From Dactylis glomerata (lineage: Eukaryota > Streptophyta > Magnoliopsida > Poales > Poaceae): a DNA stretch of 64,000 bases. Below are positions 21,894 through 34,217 of this stretch, in pieces (positions within the stretch are counted from its first letter, which is position 1; each line of letters begins with the position of its first letter). The notes beneath the pieces are model-generated. The model ran no database searches, was not told where the DNA came from, and was given only the letters and a program-made list of their open reading frames with translations. The stretch spans positions 184,111 through 248,110 of the forward strand of contig QXEO01000550.1 of NCBI GenBank assembly GCA_007115705.1. Reading direction: 5' to 3'. A program made the translations under genes and the position numbers.

Positions 21894-24382
21894 TGTGACG
21901 CCCCAAAATCGGCACCTTGCGAATTATAACATTCATGCCACAATTCGCACGATGTCGCTTTGGAAATGCACCACCAAGCAAAATATGCATGTCTCAACAT
22001 ACACATTATGCGGGTGGAATCAAGATAGTAACGTTACACAAGTTCACGATGGAACCCACAAAGAATATATAATAACCACGAAGACTCCACGAGTCAAGAA
22101 TCCAAAAATACATACAAAAATCCAAATCATACATAAAGCAAAATAGTATCCGAGTACGGATAAGAATACAAATGGGCTTAAGAGGCCTAAAAATAACGAT
22201 GGCGTCCATAACCCTACCCAGGCCAAGCCGGAAGGGTAACCTTGCTAACGTTGTTGCTTCCATGTACCTGTCTTCAAACCTGCTCCGACGAGAAATCCGA
22301 GACGAGCAGCAATAAGTACGAAGTACTTAGCAAGACTTCAAGACGTATAAAGCGTAGTCAACAAGCCGCCTTTATACGTGAGGTACGCAGACAAGCTCGA
22401 GAGACTCAAAAGGACGTCAGTTGTATGGTGGGGTTAAGCGGCAGCGAGCAAGCACTAAAGAACCTATAGAAACACTCTACAACTTCCGTCTAATCAGAAT
22501 AAGATAAAAGAGCGCATAAAGTAAAGAACTAGAATACTACAGCAAACATAACCCAGCCGATGAATCACCTCATTGCGACCACACGAAGAAGCAATTTCAA
22601 AGGTACTCACACGGTTGACAATTTTATAACAATTTAATATTATAATAGAACTATTTACTATGCCACTTTTTATCATCAATTAGGTGCAAGTTGTTCTATG
22701 ATCGAGTAGAACGGCTCCAAGTCGTCCATAACCGCGGACACAGCTTTTCGAAAAGATTTACCCTATAGGGGTGCACCAATGTACCCATACACGCTCGATC
22801 AATCCATCCTAGACAAGGGCAGGATATCACGACAAGACCGTTGCTAGTTCTATGAGAGAGTTTAGGGGGGCCACCCTACTAAGCTACCCGTAACGAAGTC
22901 GGCCAAGCTCCGAAGGCGGACTCAGAAGTTTGCGAGAATGGAGAAGTCTGGCAGAGAGCCCATCCGAGAGGTCCGCCAGCTTCACAGAAAAACGTACCGC
23001 GAGCAAATAAACCTACCAACCATCCGAGGCGACACAACCACACCTTTTCGAGGGGCTTAGAACCTTAAGCACCATCACTGGTAACTCAAACCAAATGCGG
23101 ATCCAAATGTAAATACAGTGTTGTGGCCCCCGGTAAACTAACTCGAGAAAAAGTAGTAAGTCAAGGGAGACCCCATGGAATCTTCCGCGAGTGGTTAGCG
23201 CGCTCAGCTTAGAACAGTTCATGCGAACTCGGGGTCCTAGGGGACACAAGTGAGCCGTCGTAAAACGGGCAAAATGACTCACCGATGCCTCTGCTTAATC
23301 AAGTGTAGTTGTAACATAAATAAATCATGTTTATCTCCAACATCTAGTATCCAACTTATCTCCAATTCATATCCATCTCATATATCAAGTAGAGCATATG
23401 ATAAACTTCCCAACAACCCGATAAGATAAAACAACTAGAAACAACCTAAGCATGCCTACGACTCGCAAGGCCAACTCAAACAACAAGCAAAAGGTAATAG
23501 GCGGGAGGCGGCGGAAATATAATTTTGCTTTGGGGAAACAGGTGGATAGGATACGTGACTCGAACAAAGCATCGGAACACAAGGCTAGCATAAAGCATCA
23601 GAGAAAGCATAAACACAAATAGGTAATAAGTACCCCTATAGGTTGGTAAGGGGCGGGAAAGCTTGCCTGGCAAGATGGTCGAAGAACACCCGAAGAACTT
23701 GTCGTTGCTCACAACACCATGAAGCGTCCTATCCGAGAAGAAGCAAAATGCTACAACAAACAACGGATGCAACACTTGCTACTATGGCAAAAGAATCGGC
23801 ATGATTATATGCAAGCATGCATGACATGGCAATTATGATCCAATGCAACTTATCCATTTAAACGGAATCAAAATTCTGACACACATATATATGGTTCAAG
23901 TTGATTTACTACACGGCAATTTAAATGTTTATTAACATGGGAAAGCAAAGGCATGGGTGAGCTACACAAATTAAATGAAGCGGGAAAATTTTACAAGCAT
24001 TTCCCAAATACTTCATATGTTGTTTAATACGTGATATGCAAACTACCATATCGCGCCATGATGCAAGATGCAAACAGAGATATGAATGTCATATTCAGAT
24101 TCTACATATTTTTCTGATAGAAATTCATAAAAAATACTTGTTATTCCGAGTTACAACTCAAAAGATATGAATTATACGAGATTCAAACATTTGCAGTAAT
24201 TTTCAGAAAAACAGAGAATAGGCCGAGACTTTTCTCACCGAGAAGCACCCTAGCCCAGGTCGTTGACCACTGGGGCCTGGGAGGCTAACTGGGCGCTGGC
24301 TGCTGACCTGACGCTGATGGAAAGGACCCACCTGTCGGCTGCGAACAAAAGAATAAAAAAGGGTGAGGCTTTTGCCTCTGAT

Positions 24383-24441
24383 GGAATTCGAACTGAAGAT
24401 CTTCTCACGAAGAGACTCAAAGGAAGAGACCAGCTAAGCTA
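24383..24441 (-). other. tRNA-like A-box/B-box relic in E2 LTR (copy 3)
   Basis: Both boxes are identical to copy 1 (TAGCTTAGCTGG and AGTTCGAATTCC on the minus strand). Confidence 0.35.
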
Positions 24442-25048
24442 CTGATTGGATTTGAGGATAGGCAGGCACGCTTGTCTTTGAAGGAAAACAAGGCGGAGTC
24501 TTGACCTTGTGCTCGCGCGACACAGACGACGGAGCGGAGAACAGCGGAACGCCAGAAGGGGACCGACGACAAACACATGCAGAGAAGTACGGCGGTCACG
24601 CTGGCGAGCAGAGAATTATGTCGGGAAACAGAGACGAGGTGGATGAAGGGGAGGCAGCACCGGTTCTTGGAGAGGCCGGAGACGTCCGGCGCGGGAGGAG
24701 CTCCAGGTCAGCGGAGAAAGGATAGCAGGCCGCGGGAGGTTGAGGACGAGCTGGAGAACTCTAATCAGAGGCTGTAATGCACGAAAACGACGAAGGAAAC
24801 AGTGGAAAGAATGTGCAGCTCACTGGTAAGAAGCGCGTGCCACTGGGGTTGGTAACGGACGTGGAGACGTCGTCAGGAGAGATGGTGGTGGGGACGCCCA
24901 AGGCTGCTGCGAGGCATCGTACAGTGGGGCGGCATCGTCCCGAGCAAGCAAACGAAGCAGAGAGGAGGCACTCGAGTGACAGAGGAAGAGGAGAGCGGCG
25001 GCGCTAGGGAATGGGAAGGGAGTAGGGCTAGGGTTGCAGGGCTAGGGG

Positions 25049-25057
25049 ATTTTATAG
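25049..25057 (-). promoter_or_regulatory. TATA box of E2 5' LTR
   Basis: CTATAAAAT on the minus strand in the LTR that would drive the element's genomic RNA. Confidence 0.5.
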
Positions 25058-25588
25058 AGTGGGGAGAAGGGTATCCTCGGATGTCCCATCGTGTAGAACT
25101 CGACGTGGCAGCGCTAGGATCGCTGCCGTACAGCTGAGGAAGAAGACCAGAAGAGGGGAAGGTGGGCCGGGCTTGGAGTGGGTTGATTTAGTGGAGAAAG
25201 AAAATGGGCCAAGGGGTTCGAAAGGGCTTCTTTCTTCTCCTCTCCTTTTTTTCTGATATTGCTTCTTCTTTTTCTTGCAGCATTCTTTTAGGGAAAACAA
25301 GAGGGGGTTTGGAAAGATTTGGAAATACTTTTAAACCACATTTTAAAACATTAGTTATTATCTCCAAATAATCTTAAAGGTTTGTAAATATTTTGGTTTG
25401 TTAGCTTTAATTAAAATAAGAAAAGACGAGAAGGGCTTATTGAGAAACCATACAAGATAACTAGAAAGTAGATTTTATTCCAAACAATTTTTATTTGACA
25501 AAAACATGCAAGGTGTCAAATGCATGAAGATGCACAAAAATAAAATAACAAAAAATTTCTAAAAAGGGGATTTTTCTGGGCCGTTACA

Positions 25589-25767
25589 AAGCTCAAGCTT
25601 GGGGATTCCCATGTCATCCCAAGAAATATCCAAGAAGTGCAAGCGTCAAAGCTTGGGGATGCCCCGAGGCACCCCTTCTTCATCGACAAATATCAGGTCA
25701 CCTTTCAAGACACTATATTTTTATTGCTTCGTATTCTATGCATTTTTCTTGGAGCATCTTTACTTTC
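25589..25767 (+). mobile_element. E1 internal fragment between E2 and A3
   Basis: Purine-rich 3' internal sequence of E1 with AAGCTTGGGGATGCC. It ends with ctttc, the A3 target site. It is nearly identical to 3007-3184. Confidence 0.8.
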
Positions 25768-26102
25768 TGACAAGGGTATAGATAATAGAGCCCGTCAGTT
25801 GAGTACCCCTGAGGCCCGTTAAGCTAGGCCCAATTGTAATATTAGTCAAAATACGAGTTCTTACCGTATGTCGATATTGTAATCTGTGTCGGATCCCACC
25901 CGATCCTCGAGACCTGGCCATCTATATATAGGGGCCTAGAGGGGACGGTGTGGGACAGATTGAAAGCAAGCCAGGTTTTACACCCACGTTTACTTTCATA
26001 GCCACCTTGTTTGACTAATTTTACCTTTGAGTTCATCCGACGCCCTATCTCCCCGATCCTAAGTCCTTCATCTAGGACATTTTCCGAGTTAACCCCTCGT
26101 CA
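25768..26102 (+). repeat. 5' LTR of A3
   Basis: TGACAAGGG...CTCGTCA, with TATA box TCTATATATA at 25921-25930. Confidence 0.9.
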
Positions 26103-26103
26103 A

Positions 26104-26122
26104 TTGGCGCCGACCGTGGGGA
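26104..26122 (+). promoter_or_regulatory. Primer-binding site of A3
   Basis: TTGGCGCCGACCGTGGGGA lies one base after the LTR. This is the form used by Tat-lineage Gypsy elements and differs from the Athila form in this window. Confidence 0.8.
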
Positions 26123-26139
26123 CTCTGGGCGTTGGAATC

Positions 26140-29100
26140 ATGAATTCGACGGCTTTTTCGCTGTCAGCCAATAGCAATCCGCAAGCCGACGAAATTCAGA
26201 TACCCTTCGAAACAGTTGATTTTCAACCTCACTAGTCAAGTTTTGTGCAAGTATTTGAGAGTATGGATCAAGATATGGATTTGATGATTGGAAGTCTAAA
26301 CTTTCGTGTCGGATCACTAGGTTCGATTCGCCTTTCAGATCCAACGAAACTGGATCCGTCGGCAAGTGAGCCCGAGACAGTAGCAATGTCAGAATCATCA
26401 GAAGGCTCCTCCAGCGAGGTAAACTCGCTGGTCAGCTTGGCAGAAGCAGAAGAAGGAAAAATTGCAGGAGGCGACGAAACTATGGAGAACCTCGACTTAG
26501 AAGCGCAACTCGAAGATCTCATGATTTATCATGACGACACCTCAGATCAATCAACAGACACATGGAAGACAGGACTAGAACTTTCTGAAGATGGCAATTC
26601 GATCTTCTCAAGTTACAATGGCAAACTCGACAATCGATGCCAGATACTCGCCATCATAGAAGACAATTCAGAAGAACTCGACGAAAACAACAATCCAGTA
26701 CTTAATCCAGCAAACATAAACAGAGGAGCAAACCACTTAGCAGAAGGAGAAACCGCAGACTCCCTCACAACAAGGGAGAAAGTTCGACTACCAGTCGATG
26801 AGTGGAGAATAATCAAAACAGCCATAGAGCACGGCACGCCAAAACCAACGAATTCCAGCAAAAACATGCTTTTGGGATACCATTACGTCCTGAGGCAGCA
26901 GGCGAAGCAATTAGCAAAGGAGAGAATTGAAATACAGAAAAGGAAGGACTCAGCCATTGCAGCAAGCGACGCTGCTCGTAGAGCACGCAGTGATGCGTCA
27001 TACACAAACAGAAGGCATCATCGATATGGATCAAGATATGAAAATCTCGAGTACTCAGATAGACAAAGCATCTCCAAAAACCTCGACTCGTCTTTCCTAT
27101 CGGTCGACGAGCAAGGAAACATTATACCAAAAACTCCGGAGGCAGCACTGGTGGCAGCTCAAGCATACCTATATACAACACGACCAAATCCAGGAGACCC
27201 GAGGGAACATATGCACCGCGCAGCACTAAACGGGTTAAAGATGGTAGGCAACAAATTATCAGCAAAAAAGGAGGAGGCATATCGCAACAAAGGAACCCAT
27301 AAACCAAGGTCACCACGCCGTCACAACAGTCCTCGGCATAAAAGTGGAAGTCGACGATCTAGGACGCCATCACCAGGGCGATACAACAGTCCAAAAAACA
27401 AAGGAACCCAACGATCCAGAACTCCTAACAAAACACATGACCATGAAGATGATGAAAAGGAGATGGGGGCGCCATGCTTTACCCGTAGGGTTCGCATCAC
27501 GCCAGTACCCAAAGGTTTCAAATTACCTCATGACCAACAAAAGTACGACGGATCTCAGGAGCCACAGTCATGGCTTTCAGATTATCTACAAGCAGTAAAA
27601 ATATTAGGAGGAACCAGGGAAACAGCAATGCAAAGTTTGTAGTTACACCTCACCGGTGCAGCAAGGTCATGGTTAAGCAAACTAGGAGAGGAAACAATTG
27701 GAAGCTGGGAGGAGCTCACAAAACAATTTACGAGTAATTTCAAGTCGACATACAAACGGCCAGCATCTATAGAAGAAGTCAAAGCCTGTGTGCAGCAACG
27801 CGGGGAAACATTAAGGGCATATATCCAAAGGTGGAGTATAATCAAGAACTCGACAGTCGAAGTCTCGGATGAAAGAGCAATAGACGCATTCATAGTCGGG
27901 TTACGATGAGGAGACCTAGTCGAAGAGACGGGCAGGATCAAGCCGAAAACAGTATCAGATCTAATGGATGTAGCAAACAGATTTGCAGATAGAGAAGATG
28001 CATGCAACAATAAGCGCATGAGATCACCAGAGGATGATAGAGGAAACAGATATGGAGGTCAACGCAGAAGATCCCGCAATTACGACAGCTATGGCTCTCA
28101 CAGCCAAGTAGCCACAGGATACAAAGATAACAGCTACCAAAGCAACGACCGTAAAAGTTCGGGATACCATAGCTACGGCAAAGAAGACTACAAAAAGTTT
28201 CAGCCAAGGGAGTCCAGAGAGTACAACCCATCACCAGAAGATATGCTCAATGGACCATGTCATATTCATTCTGCGTTTGTCGATGGGAAACGAGTATCCA
28301 GACACGCAATGAAAGATTGCACGACGTTCTTAAAACTGCAGGAAGCAGCACTCAACAAGCAAGCCGAGGCAAAACGGCAAGGGTACGAAGGAAACACAAG
28401 CAACGCACCTGCAACCCAACAAGGAAACAGTGGAGCTCCCAAGGGCCAAGATCAACCAAACCAGGGACGCGATGACGACGAAGGATATGTTCCATCTAAG
28501 GGGCACATTACAATAATGATACAACTAGTGCCCAAGTCGAACAAAGAGGAGAAAAGCATAACCCGACAAGTCAACCTCGCAATAACTTCTCCTCCAGCAA
28601 CAACGGAATATCTGCATTGGTCAGAGCAACCCATAGAATTCAGTAGAGATTATCACCCAATAATAGTACCTCGGCCAGGAAACGCGCCCTTGGTACTCAA
28701 AGCTCAAATTGGGACCTATGATGTCGATAGAATATTCATGGATGCAGGAAGTGGGATAAATTTGATATACGCAAAGACCTTACGGGCAATGCACATTTCA
28801 TTGGAGTTCCTGAAACCAACTGATTGCTCCTTTCATGGAATAGTCCCAGGAAGTGCCAACTATCCACTTGGTCGAATAGCACTCAACGTCTGTTTCGGAA
28901 ATAGACAAAACTACAGAAGGGAGAAACTCGACTTCGAAGTCATGGAATGGCCATCACAATATCATGCGATCCTCGGGAGACCCGCGTTTTCGCGATTCAT
29001 GGCATTACCTCACTACACTTACCTGGTACTAAAAATGCCAGGACCCAAAGGAATTATTACAGTAAAAGGAAGTTTCGAGTTATCAGATTTATGCGACAAG

Positions 29101-29319
29101 GAGTTTCATAAGATGGCCCAAAATTTTGGCATGATGGCAAGCTACGGAGAACCCGACTGCAAAGCAAAAAGTGCGACTACAGAAGCGGCACGGCAACTCG
29201 AAGGAAACCCCAAGGAGCCAGTAGTAAAGAAACCTCGGGTACAGCTACCCGAACAAGAGAAGACTACAGGAGAAGAAGAGAAGACTCAAGACATACAAAT
29301 TAGTCGAGTAGGAAAATAA
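26140..29319 (+). pseudogene. gag-protease of A3, one frame with three premature stops
   Basis: One reading frame of 1060 codons without any frameshift. A long N-terminal region comes first (residues 1-430, with basic RS-rich repeats such as HKPRSPRRHNSPRHKSGSRRS near 385). Next is Retrotrans_gag (about 430-620: SWLSDYLQAVKILGG, SKLGEETIGSWEEL), a CHIH...H...C zinc motif near 705, and a retropepsin-like domain (about 860-1000: RIFMDAGSGINLIYA and HAILGRPAF). The stops are TAG at 26233-26235, TAG at 27640-27642 and TGA at 27907-27909. A1/A2 have CAG, CAA and CGA there. At least the first and third are C-to-T changes. The frame ends at 29319 with no reverse transcriptase. Confidence 0.88.
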
Positions 29320-29566
29320 GGCTGCAAAAGCCATGAGTTATTCCAGGGCAATGCCCTCTAGATCCAGAACACAGGTCACTGGCCGGATCTCTTGGGTCAC
29401 CGCATGTATCTTACATTACAAGTATAATAAAGGCAAGTTCCTCATATTCGAGTTTACATGTCTAAACGCGGCAAACGCCAACTCCCACAAAACGCCTTGA
29501 GTACTAAAAATTCCTCGGGCAAACAGCCTAGGAAAAAACACTCTCGCGGACTATAAATCATATGCA
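29320..29566. other. Short intergenic region between the convergent genes of A3
   Basis: 247 bp between the ends of gag-protease and the antisense gene. The first 90 bp are nearly the same as in A2 (6660-6760). This is where pol would be expected in an autonomous Tat element. Confidence 0.7.
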
Positions 29567-32500
29567 TTAAAATTGCGACGCAGGCGGATCTGAGTCATCC
29601 ACATTAAAATGATTCAAGTAATGGTACTCGCGGAAAAACCTCGCGTCCTCTTGCAGTAACCTTGAGATGATCCTTTTCGCTGGCTCTAGCATCGCGTCCA
29701 TATGAACTCCAACCGTAGCTCGCCTTAGAGGCAAACTCTGGGACATGCGGTCATAATCAAGTCTCGGATGCCACTTTCGCATCCATCCAAGAGCAAAGTT
29801 AGCACCAACAATCAAGTTCAGTTTTATAAGGAGATGAACCCGCTGGCTCGTCCGGAAAGTTTCGAGTAATTGCCTAAAATCCCTCGGCATAGCATTGCGA
29901 GGCAACATGACAGAGTACATGGTTGTCAGGGACATGCGACAACCATCAACAGCTTCGCTAATATGCTATGCGCGATCCTGAAGAAGCACGATAGCGCGAC
30001 AGCGATGGAGATTCGACCATAAGCTCTCAGTACCTTGAGCAGCTTTCTGAAGAGCAACGATCCGCTCAGAAACCCGGCGCGATTCGCCAACAAGATCAAG
30101 GCAAGTACCTACGGTGCAAGTAAAAAATCAGCACGCAGCAAGCCAGAGCAAAAACAAAGAGAAAAGGCTCCCCGAAGACTTACATAGTAGCATCTCGCAA
30201 ACAGATTCGACAATACCAATCAGAAAAGATTCGCATTCCTCAAAATGCGCGATCTTCGCTACTAGACTTGACACTTCATCTTCAAGATTGGACACTTGTT
30301 TCATCAGGTCATGGGACTTACCGGCCTTTTCTAAAGCAATTTGCGCCTGGCGCTTTAACAAGGATAGACGGCTCTCAAGATCTGAAATCCTCGACGAATA
30401 TTCCTCACATCGATAGAAAGAACGAGGAGGTGAAGAAGTTCCAGAGTCGAACATGCTAACAGGAGATAAAGCCTGGTTACGGCCCGACGATTCACCAGCA
30501 GGCACAAGCTGGAAATCAAGCCAAAAAAAGAAGACATACATCTCAGAAATGTCGTTCAAAACCAAGCACTTCATAAACATGAAGATATTTACAATGTCCG
30601 CCCTTCATGAGAAGAATAGGATCTTCAGGGGTGTCAAAGGCCTTGACGAGTTTCTTCAAGTCAGCATTTTCAATGTCCGCCCTTTGCTTGGGCCACAACC
30701 CGATGGAAATCAGTGTGAGCACGCGGCTAGCCAATTCAAAGATCTCCTAGATGGAAGTCTAGTTCGCCTCCAACAGACTAACCACAGCCACAAGAGAGTC
30801 ATCGTCTGGTTGCGCAGAAGCTGAAGGAATCCCAGTATGTTCTATACAGTCAAGGAAACAAAGACACATCAGTGGAGTATAAGAGTAAGCAACTCAAACA
30901 AAAAAAAAAGGAAAAGGCATGGTATTTACCTCCAGCAAGAGCCGACATCTTATTAAGGCGTAAAGCCACGGCTTGATCTCGCTGAGTCCGCTCTTTCTTC
31001 AAATCAGAAAGGGATTTCTCCATTTTCTTCGCCTTATCCAGTGCTGATTTAGAGGACTTCTCAGCATTGGTTTTGGCAGCAGTGGCAGCATCAAAAGCTC
31101 TCTTGGAGGCCTCGAGTTCAGCCTCCAGGGATGCAATTCGAGCATTAGCTGTCGCCAAGGCATCTATAGTAAAAAACAGGGAAAATTGAGTATGATAAAA
31201 AAGCAAAGAAAGATGCTTGAGACAAGAAAAGTAAAGGAAAGAAGACTACCTTCGGAAGCTTTAGCAGCTTTCAAATACTCGGCACACTCACTGCCCAAAG
31301 CGACAAATTTCTTCATCAAGATCTGCCAATGAAAAAGAGCGTAAGCATAACAATCACGCAAGGGACAGAAGGCAAAAAGATGAAGATCACCACGCACATC
31401 ATCAGGAGAGCTCCTTTCGACTTCTTCGAATGCTTGGTGCTCCGAGCCAGAGGAACTTTCTTGATAGGAGCTTTGGGAGCCTTTAGGGACTTCGCGGCAG
31501 GCTCAACTTCCTGCACAGGGGGTTCATCAGCAGTCATATTTTCAGTAGAAGGAGCAGCGGCAGCATCCCTTTTCGGGTCCTCATCGTCACTACAAAGAAA
31601 GCCAAAGGAAAAGGATTTTACACAACTCGAAAGAAGTAAAACAAGTAAAAAAGAGCATCGAGTTGGCAAAATACTTACGAGTCCAAGAGGTCAAAAAGTT
31701 CTACCCCCCTTCTAGAACAGGGGCTTCTCCGGCCATAGTCCTCTAAACAGAGGTACTCGAAGAAGCAAGCTCCTCGACGCGCTTCCTTTTCTTGTCCACG
31801 CCAAGATTTTTAGAAAGTGCAGGAGGAGGCGACATCGTCGAGCTGGTCTCTTCTTGTGATTCTTCGGCATCATCTCCATCCTGAATCTCCTCAGCCTCGG
31901 GGGCTTCGGATGCAGCAGCAACTAGATCCGCCAGAATAGGCCCTTCCTCGGGAAGAGGGGGACGTGAAACAAGGAATTGATGGGTCTGTAAGTCAAGAAA
32001 ACTATCAAGACAAGCAGACTAATAGTAGCAAGAAAATGAAAAGGCAAAAGGTTGATGGGCAAAGAGAACATACCGTGGGCAAGGGGTGTTCGGAGTCATA
32101 ATGATTAGCGGCCAATTCCGCAATCTCATGATCCTTAGTAAGAGTGGTAAGAGCTCTGACCCGCTTGTCAACATCTTTCTTCTCCATCAGATCTTCACAT
32201 ACTCGAGAAGAATCTCCCAAGCCAGAAAAGGTCCAAAGCTTGGGAAGACAGTGCTGTAGGGGTTGAACTCGACGTTGTACGAAAAACGCCATGAGTTGGG
32301 TACCCAATAGCGCGCCTCGTCTACCTCCTTTCAGAGCTTGGATGCGGGTCAGGAGTGGTGCAATCTCCTCCATCTCAACATCAGTGGGAGGCGAATCCCA
32401 TGATGACAATTTCTTCAAATCCTGGGAGGCATCAAAGGGGGCCAGGCCGTACTCGTCGGAGGAAGAGACTTTGCGGTCTTTGATGTAGAACCATTTGGTC

Positions 32501-32976
32501 CTCCAACCTTGTACTGATGCAGCCATAGAAAATTCCAGGTATTGAGATTCAGCAAGAACTGAGATGACAGCTCTGCCCAGCTCAGGTTTTTTCGATAAGG
32601 AGACGCTGGGGCGGAGCCGAAAGAGGGACCTCCAGAGAATAAAATGGGGTTCGATCCCCAAGAATGACTCACAAAGAGTTATAAAACAGGCGATATGAAG
32701 AAGGGAATTTGGTGTGAGCTTATGAAGCTGCACACCGTACACATAAAGAAGCCCACAAAGGAACTCGTGGGCAGGTTGAGAAAGACCGCGCAGAAGGAAA
32801 GCAAGGAACATCACCCGGAAGCCGCTTTTGGGCTTGGGGATCCGCTCGGTACTAGGGAAGATGACTGAGTTACTATCGGAGATGAGGCCATCTACTTTGG
32901 CCTTGTCTAGATCCTTCTGCGTGAAAACAGAAGGTACCCAGCTCGTAGCGGCATTCGCAGCCTTCCCCTTGACCAT
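29567..32976 (-). pseudogene. Antisense spliced gene of A3 with putative gypsy-type transposon domain (PF04195-like)
   Basis: The gene reads on the strand opposite to gag. Exon 1 (32976 to about 32073) begins MVKGKAANAATSWVPS. It contains the plant domain annotated as a putative gypsy-type transposon protein (FLRGLSQPAHEFLCGLLYVYGVQLHKLTPNS, HIACFITLCESFLGIEPHF, EFSMAASVQGWRTKWFYIKD). The GTATG donor at 32072 and the AG acceptor at 31986 define the next exon. Further exons at about 31669-31560, 31316-31250, 31165-30940 and 30838-30600 encode a lysine/alanine-rich coiled coil, and the last ones (30510-30180, 30115-29567) a conserved tail. TAG codons interrupt it, at least one shared with A2 (30759-30761). 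Antisense genes near the 3' end are known in Tat-lineage elements of grasses, but their role is unknown. Confidence 0.65.
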
Positions 32977-34200
32977 CTTGTGTTTTCTTAGCCAAATGCT
33001 TCACGCGCATCTAGAATTCGTGCACGGGGGCTATGCAGAAGGTCGGAAGTGCGCAAAGATTGTAGCAATGGCGGCGGCGGTGGAAGCAATGAGCTGGTAA
33101 ATAGTACAATTCCCCACTCTCCCCTTATATACCTTCCCGGTGAAGGAACGTGGGCTAAGACGTGGCGCAAGGAGAGGAAACAGCAGCCCACTAACGGGCA
33201 GAGAAAATACAAAATTATCGCGCTGCCCACGAAACGGTCAGCGCTCAGTCAAACTGACATATAATAAGATTTGGCTACTGACGTCATGAAGCAGTTACAA
33301 GAACAACGACAACACGACAGATGTGTATACTCGACGAAAAATTGAGTCCGGTGAAGGAGAAATGATTCTTTGAGTCTATACCCGAAAATATTTGGCTATA
33401 GCCTCGAGGGCTACTCCCATCGGGAGCGCTGAGCGCGCACCCGAATATATTATTGAGTTACGTTTTTATGACATGAAGGAAAGCATATTGTCTTTGAGCC
33501 TATACTCAAAATAAGTTTTTCGACTATAGCCTTGGGGGCTACTCCCATCGGGAGTGCTGGGCGGACACCCGACGATGTTTTATGATGAACAATGAAGGAA
33601 ATGATACAAAGAGACTTTCAGGATATCATTACTCCCATCGGGAGAGAGTTTTATTAACTAAGGTTGAATAACCCAAATATCTGACACGTTAGAACAGTCA
33701 AACAAGGCTGCGACATATGATTCTCGAGTTGTGTCATTGCGACAAAACTCGAATGCCGTGATTGAAATATATCACAAAGGTAAGACCCCAGGATCCGTCC
33801 TATGTGGCCCAGTATACGCACATGGATGCGCTCTGCTGGTATGTATCCGTGTCTACGATGTGAAGAAAAATCCTGGTGGACGCATTGGGTACCCTGAGAA
33901 CCACTGGGATTCATTCTTTGTAAGTCCTAAATGCGGCAAAAGAATGGGTTTGACCAGTTTCCCGAATTCAAATCCAAGGGGATTTAATTTGAAGTAGGTG
34001 ACAAGTATCTATTCCGGCAGTTAACTGGCCTCTTGATCCATCAGAGTTGTCAGGCTTGTTCATCAAAACCCCTTGCGAGATATTATAATGAAAATAAGTC
34101 GAAAGACCAAGTCGAAGATTTGAAGATATGAGGAAGTCGAAGAAATGATCAAGTCAAAGATTTAAAGATTAGAGATTCAACCCGAATCTGCAATTCTGGT
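32977..34200 (+). other. 3' region of A3 with repeated hairpin motif; promoter side of the antisense gene
   Basis: No gene is seen. The motif CTCCCATCGGGAG, itself almost palindromic, occurs at about 33416, 33543 and 33630, twice inside a longer unit reading TATAGCCT(C/T)GRGGGCTACTCCCATCGGGAG. The same unit appears inverted in Tt at about 36180, 36307 and 36436. The end nearest 32976 should hold the antisense promoter. A minus-strand TATATAAGG lies at about 33124-33132. Confidence 0.55.
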
Positions 34201-34217
34201 AGAATCTCAGGGGCTAC
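34201..34217 (+). promoter_or_regulatory. Polypurine tract of A3
   Basis: AGAATCTCAGGGGCTAC abuts the 3' LTR. Tt has the same block with GGGGG in place of AGGGG. Confidence 0.65.

Larger units (their letters stand above)
17745..25588 (-). mobile_element. E2: large non-coding LTR element (LARD-like), minus orientation
   Basis: Two 3.7-kb LTRs flank only 452 bp of internal sequence. The target site is aaact on the left and aagct on the right, a 5-bp duplication with one mismatch. The internal region has a tRNA-iMet primer-binding site on the minus strand and no coding sequence. This fits a large retrotransposon derivative that relies wholly on another element's proteins. It lies in E1 at a point equivalent to K 52718. 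Confidence 0.88.
21894..25588 (-). repeat. E2 5' LTR (right copy)
   Basis: 3695 bp with the same termini as the left copy. It is the closest relative of the partial copy at 1-3006. The minus-strand TATA box is at 25049-25057. No gene is seen in it. Confidence 0.88.
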
